Positions 8,128-16,269 of a stretch of DNA of 64,000 nucleotides are shown here, piece after piece. The notes beneath the pieces are model-generated. The model searched no databases and was not told the DNA's origin. It saw only the letters and a list, made by a program, of their open reading frames with translations. Positions within the stretch are counted from its first letter, which is position 1; each line of letters opens with the position of its first letter. The translations under genes were made by a program, and so were the position numbers. The DNA comes from Pedobacter namyangjuensis (GTDB taxonomy: Bacteria; Bacteroidota; Bacteroidia; Sphingobacteriales; Sphingobacteriaceae): NCBI RefSeq assembly GCF_003313325.1, contig NZ_QMHQ01000004.1, forward strand, positions 248,001 through 312,000, written 5' to 3'.

Positions 8128-9699
8128 TTAGTATTTACTTGAAATCTCTTTCGCTACAGTTTCTAAAACCTCTACTGCATCATCTAACTTACCAGCTTTT
8201 AAAGCTTTTAAAGTCTCTGGGTGACGCAATTCTAACGCTTGTAAAAACTCCACTTCGAATTCTTTCACTTTGTTTACAGGAACAGAGCGCATTAAGTTTT
8301 TAGTACCTAAATAAACGATAGCAACTTGTTTCTCTACAGTAAATGGCGAGAATTGCGCTTGTTTTAACATTTCTACGTTACGTGCACCTTTATCTAATAC
8401 AGATTTTGTAGCAGCATCTAAATCAGAACCGAATTTAGAGAAAGCCTCTAACTCGCGGTATTGAGCCTGATCTAATTTTAAAGTACCAGCTACTTTTTTC
8501 ATCGATTTAATTTGAGCGTTACCACCCACACGAGATACAGAGATACCTACGTTAATTGCCGGACGAACACCTGAGTTAAACAAGTTAGACTCTAAGAAAA
8601 TCTGACCATCAGTAATCGAAATTACGTTAGTTGGAATATATGCAGAAACGTCACCAGCTTGAGTTTCGATAATTGGTAAAGCAGTTAATGAACCACCACC
8701 TTTAACAATACCTTTTAACGACTCTGGCAAATCGTTCATGTTTTTAGCAATATCATCGTTAGAGTTGATTTTTGCAGCTCTTTCTAACAAACGGCTGTGT
8801 AGGTAGAAAACGTCACCCGGATAAGCCTCACGACCTGGAGGACGTTTTAACAACAATGAAACCTCACGGTAAGCAACAGCTTGTTTAGATAAATCATCAT
8901 AAACAATTAAAGCTGGTCTACCAGTATCACGGAAAAACTCGCCAATTGCTGCACCAGCAAAAGGAGCGTAAAACTGCAATGGAGCAGGTTCTGCAGCCGA
9001 AGCAGCAACAACAACAGTGTAAGCCATTGCACCGTTCTCTTCTAAAGTACGTACAACGTTTGCAACTGTACTTGCTTTTTGTCCACAAGCTACATAAATA
9101 CAGAATACAGGATTACCTGCTTCGTAAAATTCTTTTTGATTGATGATGGTATCGATACAAACCGCAGTTTTACCAATCTGACGATCGCCAATAACCAACT
9201 CACGCTGACCACGACCAATTGGAATCATCGCATCAATAGCTTTAATACCAGTTTGTAAAGGTTCAGTAACCGGCTGACGATAGATTACACCTGGTGCTTT
9301 ACGCTCCAAAGGCATCTCATAAGTTTCGCCTAAAATTGGTCCTTTACCGTCAATAGGTTCGCCAAGCGTGTTTACCACACGACCCAACATGCCTTCGCCA
9401 ACTTTAATCGAAGCAATTTTTTTAGTACGTTTAATTGTATCACCTTCTTTGATCTCGTCTGATGGGCCTAACAAAACCACACCCACGTTATCCTCTTCAA
9501 GGTTTAATACAATACCTTGCAAGCCATTTGCAAACTCAACAAGCTCACCACTCTGAACTTTAGTTAAGCCGTAAACACGAGCAATACCATCGCCCACTTG
9601 CAAAACGGTACCAACTTCTTCAAGCTCAGCTTCTGATTTAAAGCCCGCCAATTGCTGTCTGATAATTGCCGAAACTTCGTCTGGTCTTACCTCTACCAT
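8128..9699 (-). CDS. atpA: ATP synthase F1 subunit alpha
   Basis: The alpha subunit alternates with beta in the F1 hexamer and carries non-catalytic nucleotide sites. The 523-residue protein has the expected order: N-terminal beta-barrel (VLQVGDGIARVYGL), nucleotide-binding domain with P-loop GDRQIGKTAV near residue 172, the conserved RPPGREAYPGDVFYLHSRLLERAA segment, the SVSRVGGNAQIKSMK motif with the catalytic arginine, and a C-terminal helical domain. Nothing is missing. The catalytic partner gene atpD is not in this window. A heptad-repeat spacer separates it from atpG, and a 180-bp gap with a short repeat separates it from atpH. Confidence 0.98.
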   Translation of the reverse strand: MVEVRPDEVSAIIRQQLAGFKSEAELEEVGTVLQVGDGIARVYGLTKVQSGELVEFANGLQGIVLNLEEDNVGVVLLGPSDEIKEGDTIKRTKKIASIKVGEGMLGRVVNTLGEPIDGKGPILGETYEMPLERKAPGVIYRQPVTEPLQTGIKAIDAMIPIGRGQRELVIGDRQIGKTAVCIDTIINQKEFYEAGNPVFCIYVACGQKASTVANVVRTLEENGAMAYTVVVAASAAEPAPLQFYAPFAGAAIGEFFRDTGRPALIVYDDLSKQAVAYREVSLLLKRPPGREAYPGDVFYLHSRLLERAAKINSNDDIAKNMNDLPESLKGIVKGGGSLTALPIIETQAGDVSAYIPTNVISITDGQIFLESNLFNSGVRPAINVGISVSRVGGNAQIKSMKKVAGTLKLDQAQYRELEAFSKFGSDLDAATKSVLDKGARNVEMLKQAQFSPFTVEKQVAIVYLGTKNLMRSVPVNKVKEFEVEFLQALELRHPETLKALKAGKLDDAVEVLETVAKEISSKY

Positions 9700-9759
9700 A
9701 ATTTTATATTATTTTGATATCTTTTTGTAAAATCTAATCTCTTACTCTTTTGTTATTTT

Positions 9760-9804
9760 AGTCCCGCTTTCCGCTTTACTTCGTGTCCGCTTCAATCGGG
9801 TTTA
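9760..9804. repeat. Short dispersed stem element between atpH and atpA
   Basis: Begins with agtcccgct (9760-9768) and ends with cttcaatcgggttta (9790-9804), bringing ccc and ggg together as a possible terminal stem around repeated ccgctt words. The same 15-base tail occurs at 31019-31033, and the same head and a similar tail bound 4542-4613. The rest of the 180-bp gap shows nothing I recognise. Confidence 0.6.
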
Positions 9805-9880
9805 TATTACTTATTGCTGTAGTTCTTCTTTAAGTTCCAGTACCCCTCAAATTACTTATCCGAATACTCGGTACTAAAAT

Positions 9881-10417
9881 CTAATTAGCAAATTCTTTCT
9901 TTAACTTATTTAGGCTACTAGCAATACTTGCATCAAATTGTTTATCACCTACCTTAAGAATAAAGCCACCAATTAAATTGGCATCAACTTTTTCCTTAAG
10001 TAAAACTTCGTTTGCACCAAGCTCTTTCTTTACCAAGGCAATTACCTCGGTTCTGTTTGCCTCGGTTAATTCTGTCGCCGAAACAACATTTGCAGTAACA
10101 ATGCCTTTTATTTCATTGTACTGCTGTACAAATTGCTTAGCAGTATCAAACAAAATAGAAGAACGACCTTTAGCAACAACCAACTTTAAAAAACTAGCGC
10201 TAATTGCATGTATTTTACCTGCAAAAATACCCTCTAAAATACCTTGTTTTTTATCTAACGGTACAATAGGATTTTTTAAAATAGCCTCTAACTCCGAGTT
10301 GGCACCTACCACCTCTTCAAAAAACAGCATATCACTTTTAACCTCTTCAACAGCATTTTGCTCTTTAGAAAGGTCTATCAATGATTTTGCGTATCTAGCT
10401 CCTGCTTTACTCGACAT
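9881..10417 (-). CDS. atpH: ATP synthase F1 subunit delta
   Basis: The delta subunit (OSCP equivalent) joins the top of F1 to the b-subunit stalk. The 178-residue length is normal. Recognisable features are the N-terminal helical bundle start (GARYAKSLIDLSKEQN), the central helix pair and the C-terminal segment LIGGFILKVGDKQFDASIASSLNKLKKEF, close to the family signature. It follows atpF after a 91-bp spacer made of 7-bp repeats, and atpA lies 180 bp downstream. Confidence 0.95.
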   Translation of the reverse strand: MSSKAGARYAKSLIDLSKEQNAVEEVKSDMLFFEEVVGANSELEAILKNPIVPLDKKQGILEGIFAGKIHAISASFLKLVVAKGRSSILFDTAKQFVQQYNEIKGIVTANVVSATELTEANRTEVIALVKKELGANEVLLKEKVDANLIGGFILKVGDKQFDASIASSLNKLKKEFAN

Positions 10418-10425
10418 ATATTTTA

Positions 10426-10507
10426 GTTGTAAGTTGTAAGTGGTAAGTTATAAGTTACTGTATAAAATCAGTACCAAAACTTAAAACCTAAAACGTAATA
10501 CTTATAA
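10426..10507. repeat. Heptad-repeat spacer between atpF and atpH
   Basis: The left block has heptads gttgtaa (10426-10432), gttgtaa, gtggtaa and gttataa, ending at 10453. The right block has heptads accaaaa, cttaaaa, cctaaaa, cgtaata and cttataa (10473-10507), which are reverse-complement-like to the left block (gttataag against cttataac). The 7-bp period and the two-armed layout match the atpA/atpG spacer although the words differ. The right arm ends one base before the atpF stop codon. Confidence 0.82.
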
Positions 10508-10508
10508 C

Positions 10509-11003
10509 TTAGTTCAATTCAACGTTTTTCAACAAGCCGTTTACTAACTCTTGTTGTTTTGCTTTATCATCTAACTGCGAACGTAAAACACGCTCAGCAA
10601 TATCCAAAGACAATGCAGAAACTTGTCCTTTTAATTCAGCAACAGCTGCTTTTTTCTGATTTTCAATCTCAATGCGAGCTTTTTCGATCAGTTTAGCACC
10701 TTCAACCTGCGCAGAAGTTTTTGCTTCGTTAACAATGTTGTCTTTTAATAATTTAGCTTCTTTTAAAATTTCATCGCGTTCTGCACGAGCTTGTTTCATC
10801 AAATCTTCGTTTTGCGCAGTTAAACGAGCCATTTCTTGTTTGGCTAATTCAGCTTTGTTTAACGCATCTTCAATACTGTTTTCACGCTCGCTGATTGCTT
10901 TCATGATTGGTTTCCAAGCAAATTTGCCTAGTAAAAAAACCAAAACTAAAAACGCAATGGTATTCCAAACTAATAAACCAATCTCAGGAATTAATAAATC
11001 CAT
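10509..11003 (-). CDS. atpF: ATP synthase F0 subunit b
   Basis: The b subunit forms the peripheral stalk that holds F1 still against the rotor. It has one N-terminal membrane helix (residues 8-28, GLLVWNTIAFLVLVFLLGKF) followed by a long charged amphipathic coiled coil typical of the family. The length of 164 residues is normal. Only one b gene is present, so the stalk is expected to be a homodimer. The motif FAWKPIMKAISERE after the membrane helix is characteristic. It lies between the c-subunit gene, with a hairpin in between, and atpH. Confidence 0.95.
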   Translation of the reverse strand: MDLLIPEIGLLVWNTIAFLVLVFLLGKFAWKPIMKAISERENSIEDALNKAELAKQEMARLTAQNEDLMKQARAERDEILKEAKLLKDNIVNEAKTSAQVEGAKLIEKARIEIENQKKAAVAELKGQVSALSLDIAERVLRSQLDDKAKQQELVNGLLKNVELN

Positions 11004-11041
11004 CTTATATAATTAATATTCTTATTATGCTAAACAATTAA

Positions 11042-11078
11042 ACAAGAACCTTAACGGCAACCCCGAAAAGGTTCTTGT
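11042..11078 (-). promoter_or_regulatory. Intercistronic hairpin between atpE and atpF
   Basis: A perfect 11-bp stem (11042-11052 with 11068-11078) around a 15-nt loop begins 17 bases past the atpE stop on the minus strand and is followed by a modest T-rich stretch. Such a structure just after the c-subunit gene could stabilise the upstream mRNA or partly terminate transcription, which would help make more c subunit than b. The role is inferred. Confidence 0.7.
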
Positions 11079-11095
11079 AATAAATTTTTCTTTGA

Positions 11096-11302
11096 TTATT
11101 TTGCGATCAAAGAAACTACTACTGCGAATAACGCAACAGCCTCGATAAAGGCAGCAGCGATAAGCATAGCAGTTTGAATTTTTGAAGCAGCCTCAGGTTG
11201 ACGAGCAATTGATTCCATTGCAGATCCACCGATTTTACCAATACCTAATCCAGCGCCAATTGCAGCTAAACCTGCGCCGATTGCAGCTAATGTTCCAGTC
11301 AT
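11096..11302 (-). CDS. atpE: ATP synthase F0 subunit c
   Basis: This is the proteolipid that forms the rotating c-ring. It has two membrane helices in 68 residues. The first carries the Gly-rich GAGLAAIGAGLGIGKIGG packing motif. A polar loop ARQPEA follows, as in the family (RQP). The second helix has the ion-binding Glu in AAFIEAVALF. The residues around this Glu (I-E-A-V) lack the Ser/Thr and Gln ligands of known sodium-binding rings, so proton coupling is likely. It is slightly shorter than the E. coli protein. An intercistronic hairpin follows it. Confidence 0.95.
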   Translation of the reverse strand: MTGTLAAIGAGLAAIGAGLGIGKIGGSAMESIARQPEAASKIQTAMLIAAAFIEAVALFAVVVSLIAK

Positions 11303-11343
11303 TTTTTCTATTTATTTATATTGTTTAACAATTATTGTTCTAA

Positions 11344-12510
11344 TTAATGGTGTTCTTCTACGGCCATACCTATAAATAAGGCCGAAAGAATGGTAAAAAT
11401 AAACGCTTGTATAAATGCTACCAAGAATTCAATTAAGCCGATAAATACAGCAAAGAAAATTGAAGCCGGAGCTACAGCGTAAGAGTTAAAAATAAAGATT
11501 AAGCACAATAGCGACATTACCAAAATGTGGCCAGCCGTTATGTTTGCAAACAAACGAATTGCTAATGCAATTGGCTTTGTAAACATACCAAAAATCTCTA
11601 CCGGGATCATTAGCGGTTTTAACCACCAAGGCACAGGAGGATTTAAAATGTGTCCCCAATAATATTTGTTTGCTTTAAAAGTAGTAATTAAAAAAGTACA
11701 AGCCGCTAAAACCATGGTTAAAGCGATGTTACCTGTAACGTTAGCACCTCCCGGGAAGAAAGGAACCAAGCCCAACATATTGTTTATCCAAATAAAGAAA
11801 AACACAGATAATAAGTAAGGCATAAAAGCCGCATATTTATGACCCAAGTTTGGCCTAGCGATATCATCACGAACAAAAAGAATAATTGGCTCTAAGAAAG
11901 ACTGCATGCCTTTTGGCGCTTTACCTTGTCTTTTCTTGTAAGACGAAGCCACTTTAGTAAACACAAGCACCAATACAATAATTGACAATAGCATACTAAA
12001 TACATTCTTAGTTACCGAAAAATCTAAAGGACGAGCGTTAGTTACAACTTCTTCTCCGTCTTTAACTTCATGAGAAACATAAGAACCATGTGCATCTGCA
12101 GTTGCATTAGCATAGTATATTTTATTGTGAGCAATAGCAAAACGCTGGCCGTTTTTCTCTACTACAACTTTACCATCGTCATTAAATTTAAATTCAGAAG
12201 AACTAAAATTAACCAATCCATTATCCGTCCAAAGAATAATAGGCAAGTGTAAAGTTACACCATGATCTCCATGACCGAACAATGTAAAGAAGTGGCTATC
12301 ACTGATGTGATGAAAGATGAATGAGGTAATATCAAAAGCTTTTTTTTCTTCGCCATGGCCTTCTGCATGAGCTACCGCTTCATGACCAGAAACACTAACG
12401 CTATCAACTTGCGCAAAAGCCGTAGTGCTAAAACCTAAAAACGCCGAAAAAAGCACAAAAACAACAATTAGCCTCTTAACTTTTGACACAAAAACTTGGT
12501 TACAATCCAT
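11344..12510 (-). CDS. atpB: ATP synthase F0 subunit a, with long N-terminal extension
   Basis: Subunit a provides the two half-channels for ions at the c-ring. The C-terminal 210 residues have the usual helices, including LAIRLFANITAGHILV with the essential Arg and the family motif PIEIFG-like (MIPVEIFGMFTKP). The 388-residue protein is much longer than the 270-residue E. coli protein. The N-terminus carries a cleavable-looking signal peptide ending AFAQ near residue 34 and about 120 His- and acid-rich periplasmic residues before the first conserved helix (FSVTKNVFSMLLSIIVLVLV). Extended N-termini are common in Bacteroidota, so this is probably normal for the lineage. Confidence 0.95.
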   Translation of the reverse strand: MDCNQVFVSKVKRLIVVFVLFSAFLGFSTTAFAQVDSVSVSGHEAVAHAEGHGEEKKAFDITSFIFHHISDSHFFTLFGHGDHGVTLHLPIILWTDNGLVNFSSSEFKFNDDGKVVVEKNGQRFAIAHNKIYYANATADAHGSYVSHEVKDGEEVVTNARPLDFSVTKNVFSMLLSIIVLVLVFTKVASSYKKRQGKAPKGMQSFLEPIILFVRDDIARPNLGHKYAAFMPYLLSVFFFIWINNMLGLVPFFPGGANVTGNIALTMVLAACTFLITTFKANKYYWGHILNPPVPWWLKPLMIPVEIFGMFTKPIALAIRLFANITAGHILVMSLLCLIFIFNSYAVAPASIFFAVFIGLIEFLVAFIQAFIFTILSALFIGMAVEEHH

Positions 12511-12527
12511 TTACTCGCAGATTTTTA

Positions 12528-12914
12528 CTATTTATTTTGGTGGCGCAAGTTACGTAACAAACCTAATATTTCAAAGAGGGTAAACAATAAATATAAAGAA
12601 AAAAAATTAAAGACAAATGGCAAGTCGCTTTCTGTGTGTTTTAAGCTGTAAATCAGCACGAAAGACATTGAAAATAGCATTTTTAAAATTACGGAGCCCA
12701 TTATTGCAAAAACACCCATTTCTGGCTTACGCCTTATACCAAAATCAGCCAATATATATGCAATTAGGGTTAATCCACACAAAAACCAAAAAACTAACCA
12801 AAACTGATCAGTAAACAATTTTACACCTGGAAAGAGGGTCGGCAGCAAAAAAGCAATGCCCGCTAAAACGCCTGTATATATACTATAAGAAATAAGAAAT
12901 TTAGGTAAGCTCAA
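12528..12914 (-). CDS. AtpI-like small membrane protein of the ATP synthase operon
   Basis: A 128-residue protein with four membrane helices, at about residues 8-27, 37-58, 68-90 and 97-117, a basic loop (GIRRKPEMG) and a basic tail. Position and topology match the ATP synthase subunit I-like proteins that precede atpB in many operons and help assemble the c-ring. Sequence similarity to classical AtpI is not obvious by eye, so this assignment rests mostly on context. It ends 17 bases before the atpB start and lies about 108 bases after atpZ. Confidence 0.7.
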   Translation of the reverse strand: MSLPKFLISYSIYTGVLAGIAFLLPTLFPGVKLFTDQFWLVFWFLCGLTLIAYILADFGIRRKPEMGVFAIMGSVILKMLFSMSFVLIYSLKHTESDLPFVFNFFSLYLLFTLFEILGLLRNLRHQNK

Positions 12915-13022
12915 AATTTTGCAAATTATTTGTGCAAAGGTAACAAAGCAAGTTCAATCAATTGCAATTTGCTAAAACTATAGGTTAACATTGTAGAAAA
13001 CTATCCGCACATTGCGCCAAAA

Positions 13023-13253
13023 TTATTTCCTCGGTTTGTTTAAACTTCTAATTAATTGCACCAGAGAAATTATTACGCCTAACAATCCTAATAGCGCAGT
13101 AAAAATTAAGGTAGTTGAATTTCTATATCCATCTATTTTATAGCCGAGAAATACAAATAGACCAATTGTAGCCAACATCTGAAAAGCCACACCTGTGTAT
13201 TTCACAAAATTTGTTGTTTCCCTTTTAGCTTTATCGCTACCTAAACCGCCCAT
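13023..13253 (-). CDS. atpZ: AtpZ/AtpI family protein
   Basis: A 76-residue membrane protein with two helices (about 18-38 and 46-66). The pattern FVKYTGVAFQMLATIGLFVFLGYKIDGY is typical of AtpZ/AtpI family proteins, which have a G-x-x-x-D motif in the loop (GYKID). In other bacteria AtpZ and AtpI assist assembly of the F0 sector or take part in magnesium or calcium transport. It is the first gene of the ATP synthase operon, divergent from the sprE-like gene, with about 75-110 bases between starts for both promoters. Confidence 0.85.
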   Translation of the reverse strand: MGGLGSDKAKRETTNFVKYTGVAFQMLATIGLFVFLGYKIDGYRNSTTLIFTALLGLLGVIISLVQLIRSLNKPRK

Positions 13254-13311
13254 AAAAAAACATATAAATAAAAAACTGATTCAAATATTAAGATTTTATT
13301 GCCGAATAAAA

Positions 13312-13319
13312 TATTTTTG
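13312..13319 (+). promoter_or_regulatory. TAnnTTTG promoter element for the sprE-like gene
   Basis: TATTTTTG matches the Bacteroidota -7 consensus TAnnTTTG exactly. A start site just downstream would give a leader of a few bases to the TTG at 13328, or about 35 bases to the TTG at 13364. No clear TTG -33 box is visible. Confidence 0.5.
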
Positions 13320-13327
13320 CATACATT

Positions 13328-16267
13328 TTGTTATATTGTAAGGTAATAAACAATAACCCGTCCTTGAAGAATTACGTCGCATTCAGCATAAAAACCTTGT
13401 TATCTTGTTTAAGCATAGCCTTTTTATTGGGCTGTAGCACGCAAAAAGATAACGCTACAAATAGAGGATTGCAAAATCTTTCTGCTCGTTATAACTACAT
13501 TTACAATTCAAATGTTTTGTTAGATCAATATCAAACCGATCTTTCGCAAACGCATAAAGACAATTATGATGAATTACTGGAAGTTTACATAGCACCAGAA
13601 ACCATAGATTATTTAAATAGTAGCGCAACCAACAAACCAAATGCATCATTAGAAGAAATCAACAAAAAAGCCCAAGCTATTATTAGCGAAAAAGGATTGA
13701 GTAATTATATAGATGAGGCTTACATCCTTTTAGGAAAAACAAATTTTTATACTGGAAGCTATTTTACGGCAGCAGAATATTTTGATTACACTTCTCGCAC
13801 CTACAAAAAGAACAAAAAAATTCATTTAAATGCACTTAATTGGAAAGCAAGAAGCTTAATGCAACTATCCAATTATAATGATGCAGCCAAAGTTTTAGAC
13901 ACTGTTTATTTCTTACTAGATTCTGTAAAAAGCGAAAAAGCAGAGCCTTTGGCAACTTTAGCGCAAATGAGCATCTATACACAGAACTATAAAAAAGCAA
14001 TCGGTTTTTTAGAAAGTGCTATTAAGGAAACTAACCAAATCCAGAGCAGAACGCGTTGGCCATATATTTTAGCGCAACTTTACGAGTTGGACAAGGATTA
14101 TAATGCCAGCATTAGAAACTACACCAAAGTAGAAAACAGCAATGCTCCTTTTGAGATGTATTTTAATGCGAAATTGAGCAAGATTCGTATAAATGATTTA
14201 CTGAACGACCAAACATCTAATCGTAAGCAACAATTATTACGTTTGTTAAAGGATGATAAAAATACAGACTATAACGACCAAATTTATTTTGAGGTTGCTG
14301 AAGACTACTTAGCTGATGCCGATTTTCTTAAAGCAGAAGAGTATTATAAATTATCAACGCAAAAAAGCACTACCAACCAATACCAAAAAGGTTTATCATA
14401 CATCAAGTTAGCCGATTTAAATTTTACCCATTTAAAGAACTACGTAAACGCAAAGTTGTATTACGATAGTGCGGCATTAACTTTACCTAAAAATCATCCA
14501 AACTATGAGGCTACCGTAAAAAAAGCTCAGAATTTGGAATATTTAACCAAGCGTTACCAATTAATTGCCGAGCAGGACACCTTACAGCTAATTGCAAAAA
14601 TGCCTGAACAGGCAAGAGCGAAAAAATTAGACGAGATGTTTACGCCTAAAGTAGCTGCTGTAACAGAAACTAAGGCTGCCAATAATGGAAAGGCAGGAAG
14701 AGAAGTAGATTTTACGAAACAGCAGGGCGGAACATTTTATTTTAGCAACAACAACGCTATAAGCAAGGGATTTACCGATTTTAAGAAACGTTGGGGAAAT
14801 AGACCTTTAGAGGAAAACTGGAGACAAAGTGTGAAATCTTCAGCTCAGGTTAATAGAGAAAATCAAGTTGCAGTTATAGGTAATGGGGCAGATACCACAA
14901 GCGCTAACCTTGCGATAGAAAAAACGGAGAAGATTAAAGCGTATACAGCACTTCTCCCATTGTCGGCAGACTTAATGGCAAGATCTGATCAGCAGATTAT
15001 AGATGCCTATTTTGAAATTGCAGGTTTTTACCAGCAGGTATTAGAGGACGAACCGGAAGCGATAAAAGTTTATGAAATTTTGCTAGCTAGATATCCGCAG
15101 AATAACCATTTAGATGCGATATACTATAGTTTGTACTTAGGCTATTCTAAAACGGATCAGGCAAAATCTAATAGCTACAAAAACTTGGTGTTAGCAAAGT
15201 TCCCAGGAAGTGTTTATGCTAAAACAATTTTAGACCCTAACTTCTCATCTAAACAAAATGCTTTAGATACAGAGGTAAATAAATTATATAATAATGTGTT
15301 TGCCGTTTACGAGAAAAAAGATTTCCCATCGGTTATTACGAACGTAGATCAGGTAAATCAGCGTTTTCCAGGTAATTCCTTGCAAGCACAATATGATTAT
15401 CTGAAAGCAATTGCAATTGGTAGAACTCAAAATGTCGACAGTCTTTTAGTCGCTTTTAATTCCATAATTGCGCAACATCCTAATGATCAGCTCATCAATC
15501 CGCTAGTTAAAGATCACATTGCCTATATCAATGCCAATTTAGCATCATTTAAAGCCAGAAGAATAGCATTAATAGATTTTGATGGTACCGAGCCGAGGTT
15601 TATTGCACAACAAGAACCTCAAAAACCCGTTGTTAAAACAGAGCCAGCTAAACAGCAAACAAAAGTTGAGCAACCAAAACCGGTAATTGTTGAGCCAAAG
15701 CCAGTTATTCCGCCTGTTGAAACTAAGCCGGTTATTGCAAAAACGGTAACACCGCCTGTAAAAACTGATACAATTTCAAACGTTGTGAAGCCAGATACAA
15801 TTATTAAGGTTAAGCCAGATACTGTTGCGATCAATCCGGTAACTCCACCAGTTAGAATAGATACTCCAGTTAGCGCAGTTAAAGCACCAATTGTTGCAGA
15901 TAATTTCTTTAGCAAAGATGAATCTAACATCTATTATTATGTAATTGATGTTGCAGACGTAACGGTTAGTGTAAGTTCTTCGCGTTTTGGAGTTGGCCAA
16001 TTTAACAGAGGTAATTTTTCTGGAACAGGAATTAAGCACCAATTGTTAGAATTAGCAGAAAATCAACTGATTTATGTTGGCGACTTTAGTAGCTTAGCAG
16101 ACGTAAAAGTTTACGCTGATGGAATAACCCCACAACTAAGCAGAATTATGAAAGTTCCAGCTAGCACATATAAAGGTTTCTACATCAGTAAAGAGAATTT
16201 CGATAAAATAAAAGACAGAGAAAAATTAAATAGATACATTGAATTTTTCAGAAACAACTACCAATAA
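13328..16267 (+). CDS. sprE: SprE/PorW-type TPR lipoprotein of gliding and type IX secretion
   Basis: An outer-membrane-associated lipoprotein needed for type IX secretion and gliding in Bacteroidota (SprE in Flavobacterium, PorW in Porphyromonas). After a signal peptide with lipobox LLGCS come NLSARYNYIYNSN, a pattern typical of this family's N-terminus, many TPR repeats over residues 80-700, a Pro/Lys/Val-rich low-complexity stretch at about 755-855, and a conserved C-terminal domain containing GVGQFNRGNFSGTG. At 979 residues it is somewhat longer than SprE. There is no ATG upstream of the signal peptide. The frame opens with TTG at 13328, and a second TTG at 13364 would give a more compact signal peptide starting KNYVAFSIK. 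The penicillin-binding protein gene starts 3 bases after its stop. The family call is good; the exact start is unsure. Confidence 0.85.
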   Translation: MLYCKVINNNPSLKNYVAFSIKTLLSCLSIAFLLGCSTQKDNATNRGLQNLSARYNYIYNSNVLLDQYQTDLSQTHKDNYDELLEVYIAPETIDYLNSSATNKPNASLEEINKKAQAIISEKGLSNYIDEAYILLGKTNFYTGSYFTAAEYFDYTSRTYKKNKKIHLNALNWKARSLMQLSNYNDAAKVLDTVYFLLDSVKSEKAEPLATLAQMSIYTQNYKKAIGFLESAIKETNQIQSRTRWPYILAQLYELDKDYNASIRNYTKVENSNAPFEMYFNAKLSKIRINDLLNDQTSNRKQQLLRLLKDDKNTDYNDQIYFEVAEDYLADADFLKAEEYYKLSTQKSTTNQYQKGLSYIKLADLNFTHLKNYVNAKLYYDSAALTLPKNHPNYEATVKKAQNLEYLTKRYQLIAEQDTLQLIAKMPEQARAKKLDEMFTPKVAAVTETKAANNGKAGREVDFTKQQGGTFYFSNNNAISKGFTDFKKRWGNRPLEENWRQSVKSSAQVNRENQVAVIGNGADTTSANLAIEKTEKIKAYTALLPLSADLMARSDQQIIDAYFEIAGFYQQVLEDEPEAIKVYEILLARYPQNNHLDAIYYSLYLGYSKTDQAKSNSYKNLVLAKFPGSVYAKTILDPNFSSKQNALDTEVNKLYNNVFAVYEKKDFPSVITNVDQVNQRFPGNSLQAQYDYLKAIAIGRTQNVDSLLVAFNSIIAQHPNDQLINPLVKDHIAYINANLASFKARRIALIDFDGTEPRFIAQQEPQKPVVKTEPAKQQTKVEQPKPVIVEPKPVIPPVETKPVIAKTVTPPVKTDTISNVVKPDTIIKVKPDTVAINPVTPPVRIDTPVSAVKAPIVADNFFSKDESNIYYYVIDVADVTVSVSSSRFGVGQFNRGNFSGTGIKHQLLELAENQLIYVGDFSSLADVKVYADGITPQLSRIMKVPASTYKGFYISKENFDKIKDREKLNRYIEFFRNNYQ

Positions 16268-16269
16268 AA

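Noticed and set aside
11096..11302. Possible sodium-binding c-ring
   Set aside because: The residues around the ion-binding Glu (I-E-A-V) lack the extra polar ligands of sodium-type rings.
13455..13649. 64-codon open frame on the minus strand
   Set aside because: Antisense to the sprE-like gene; no features of its own.
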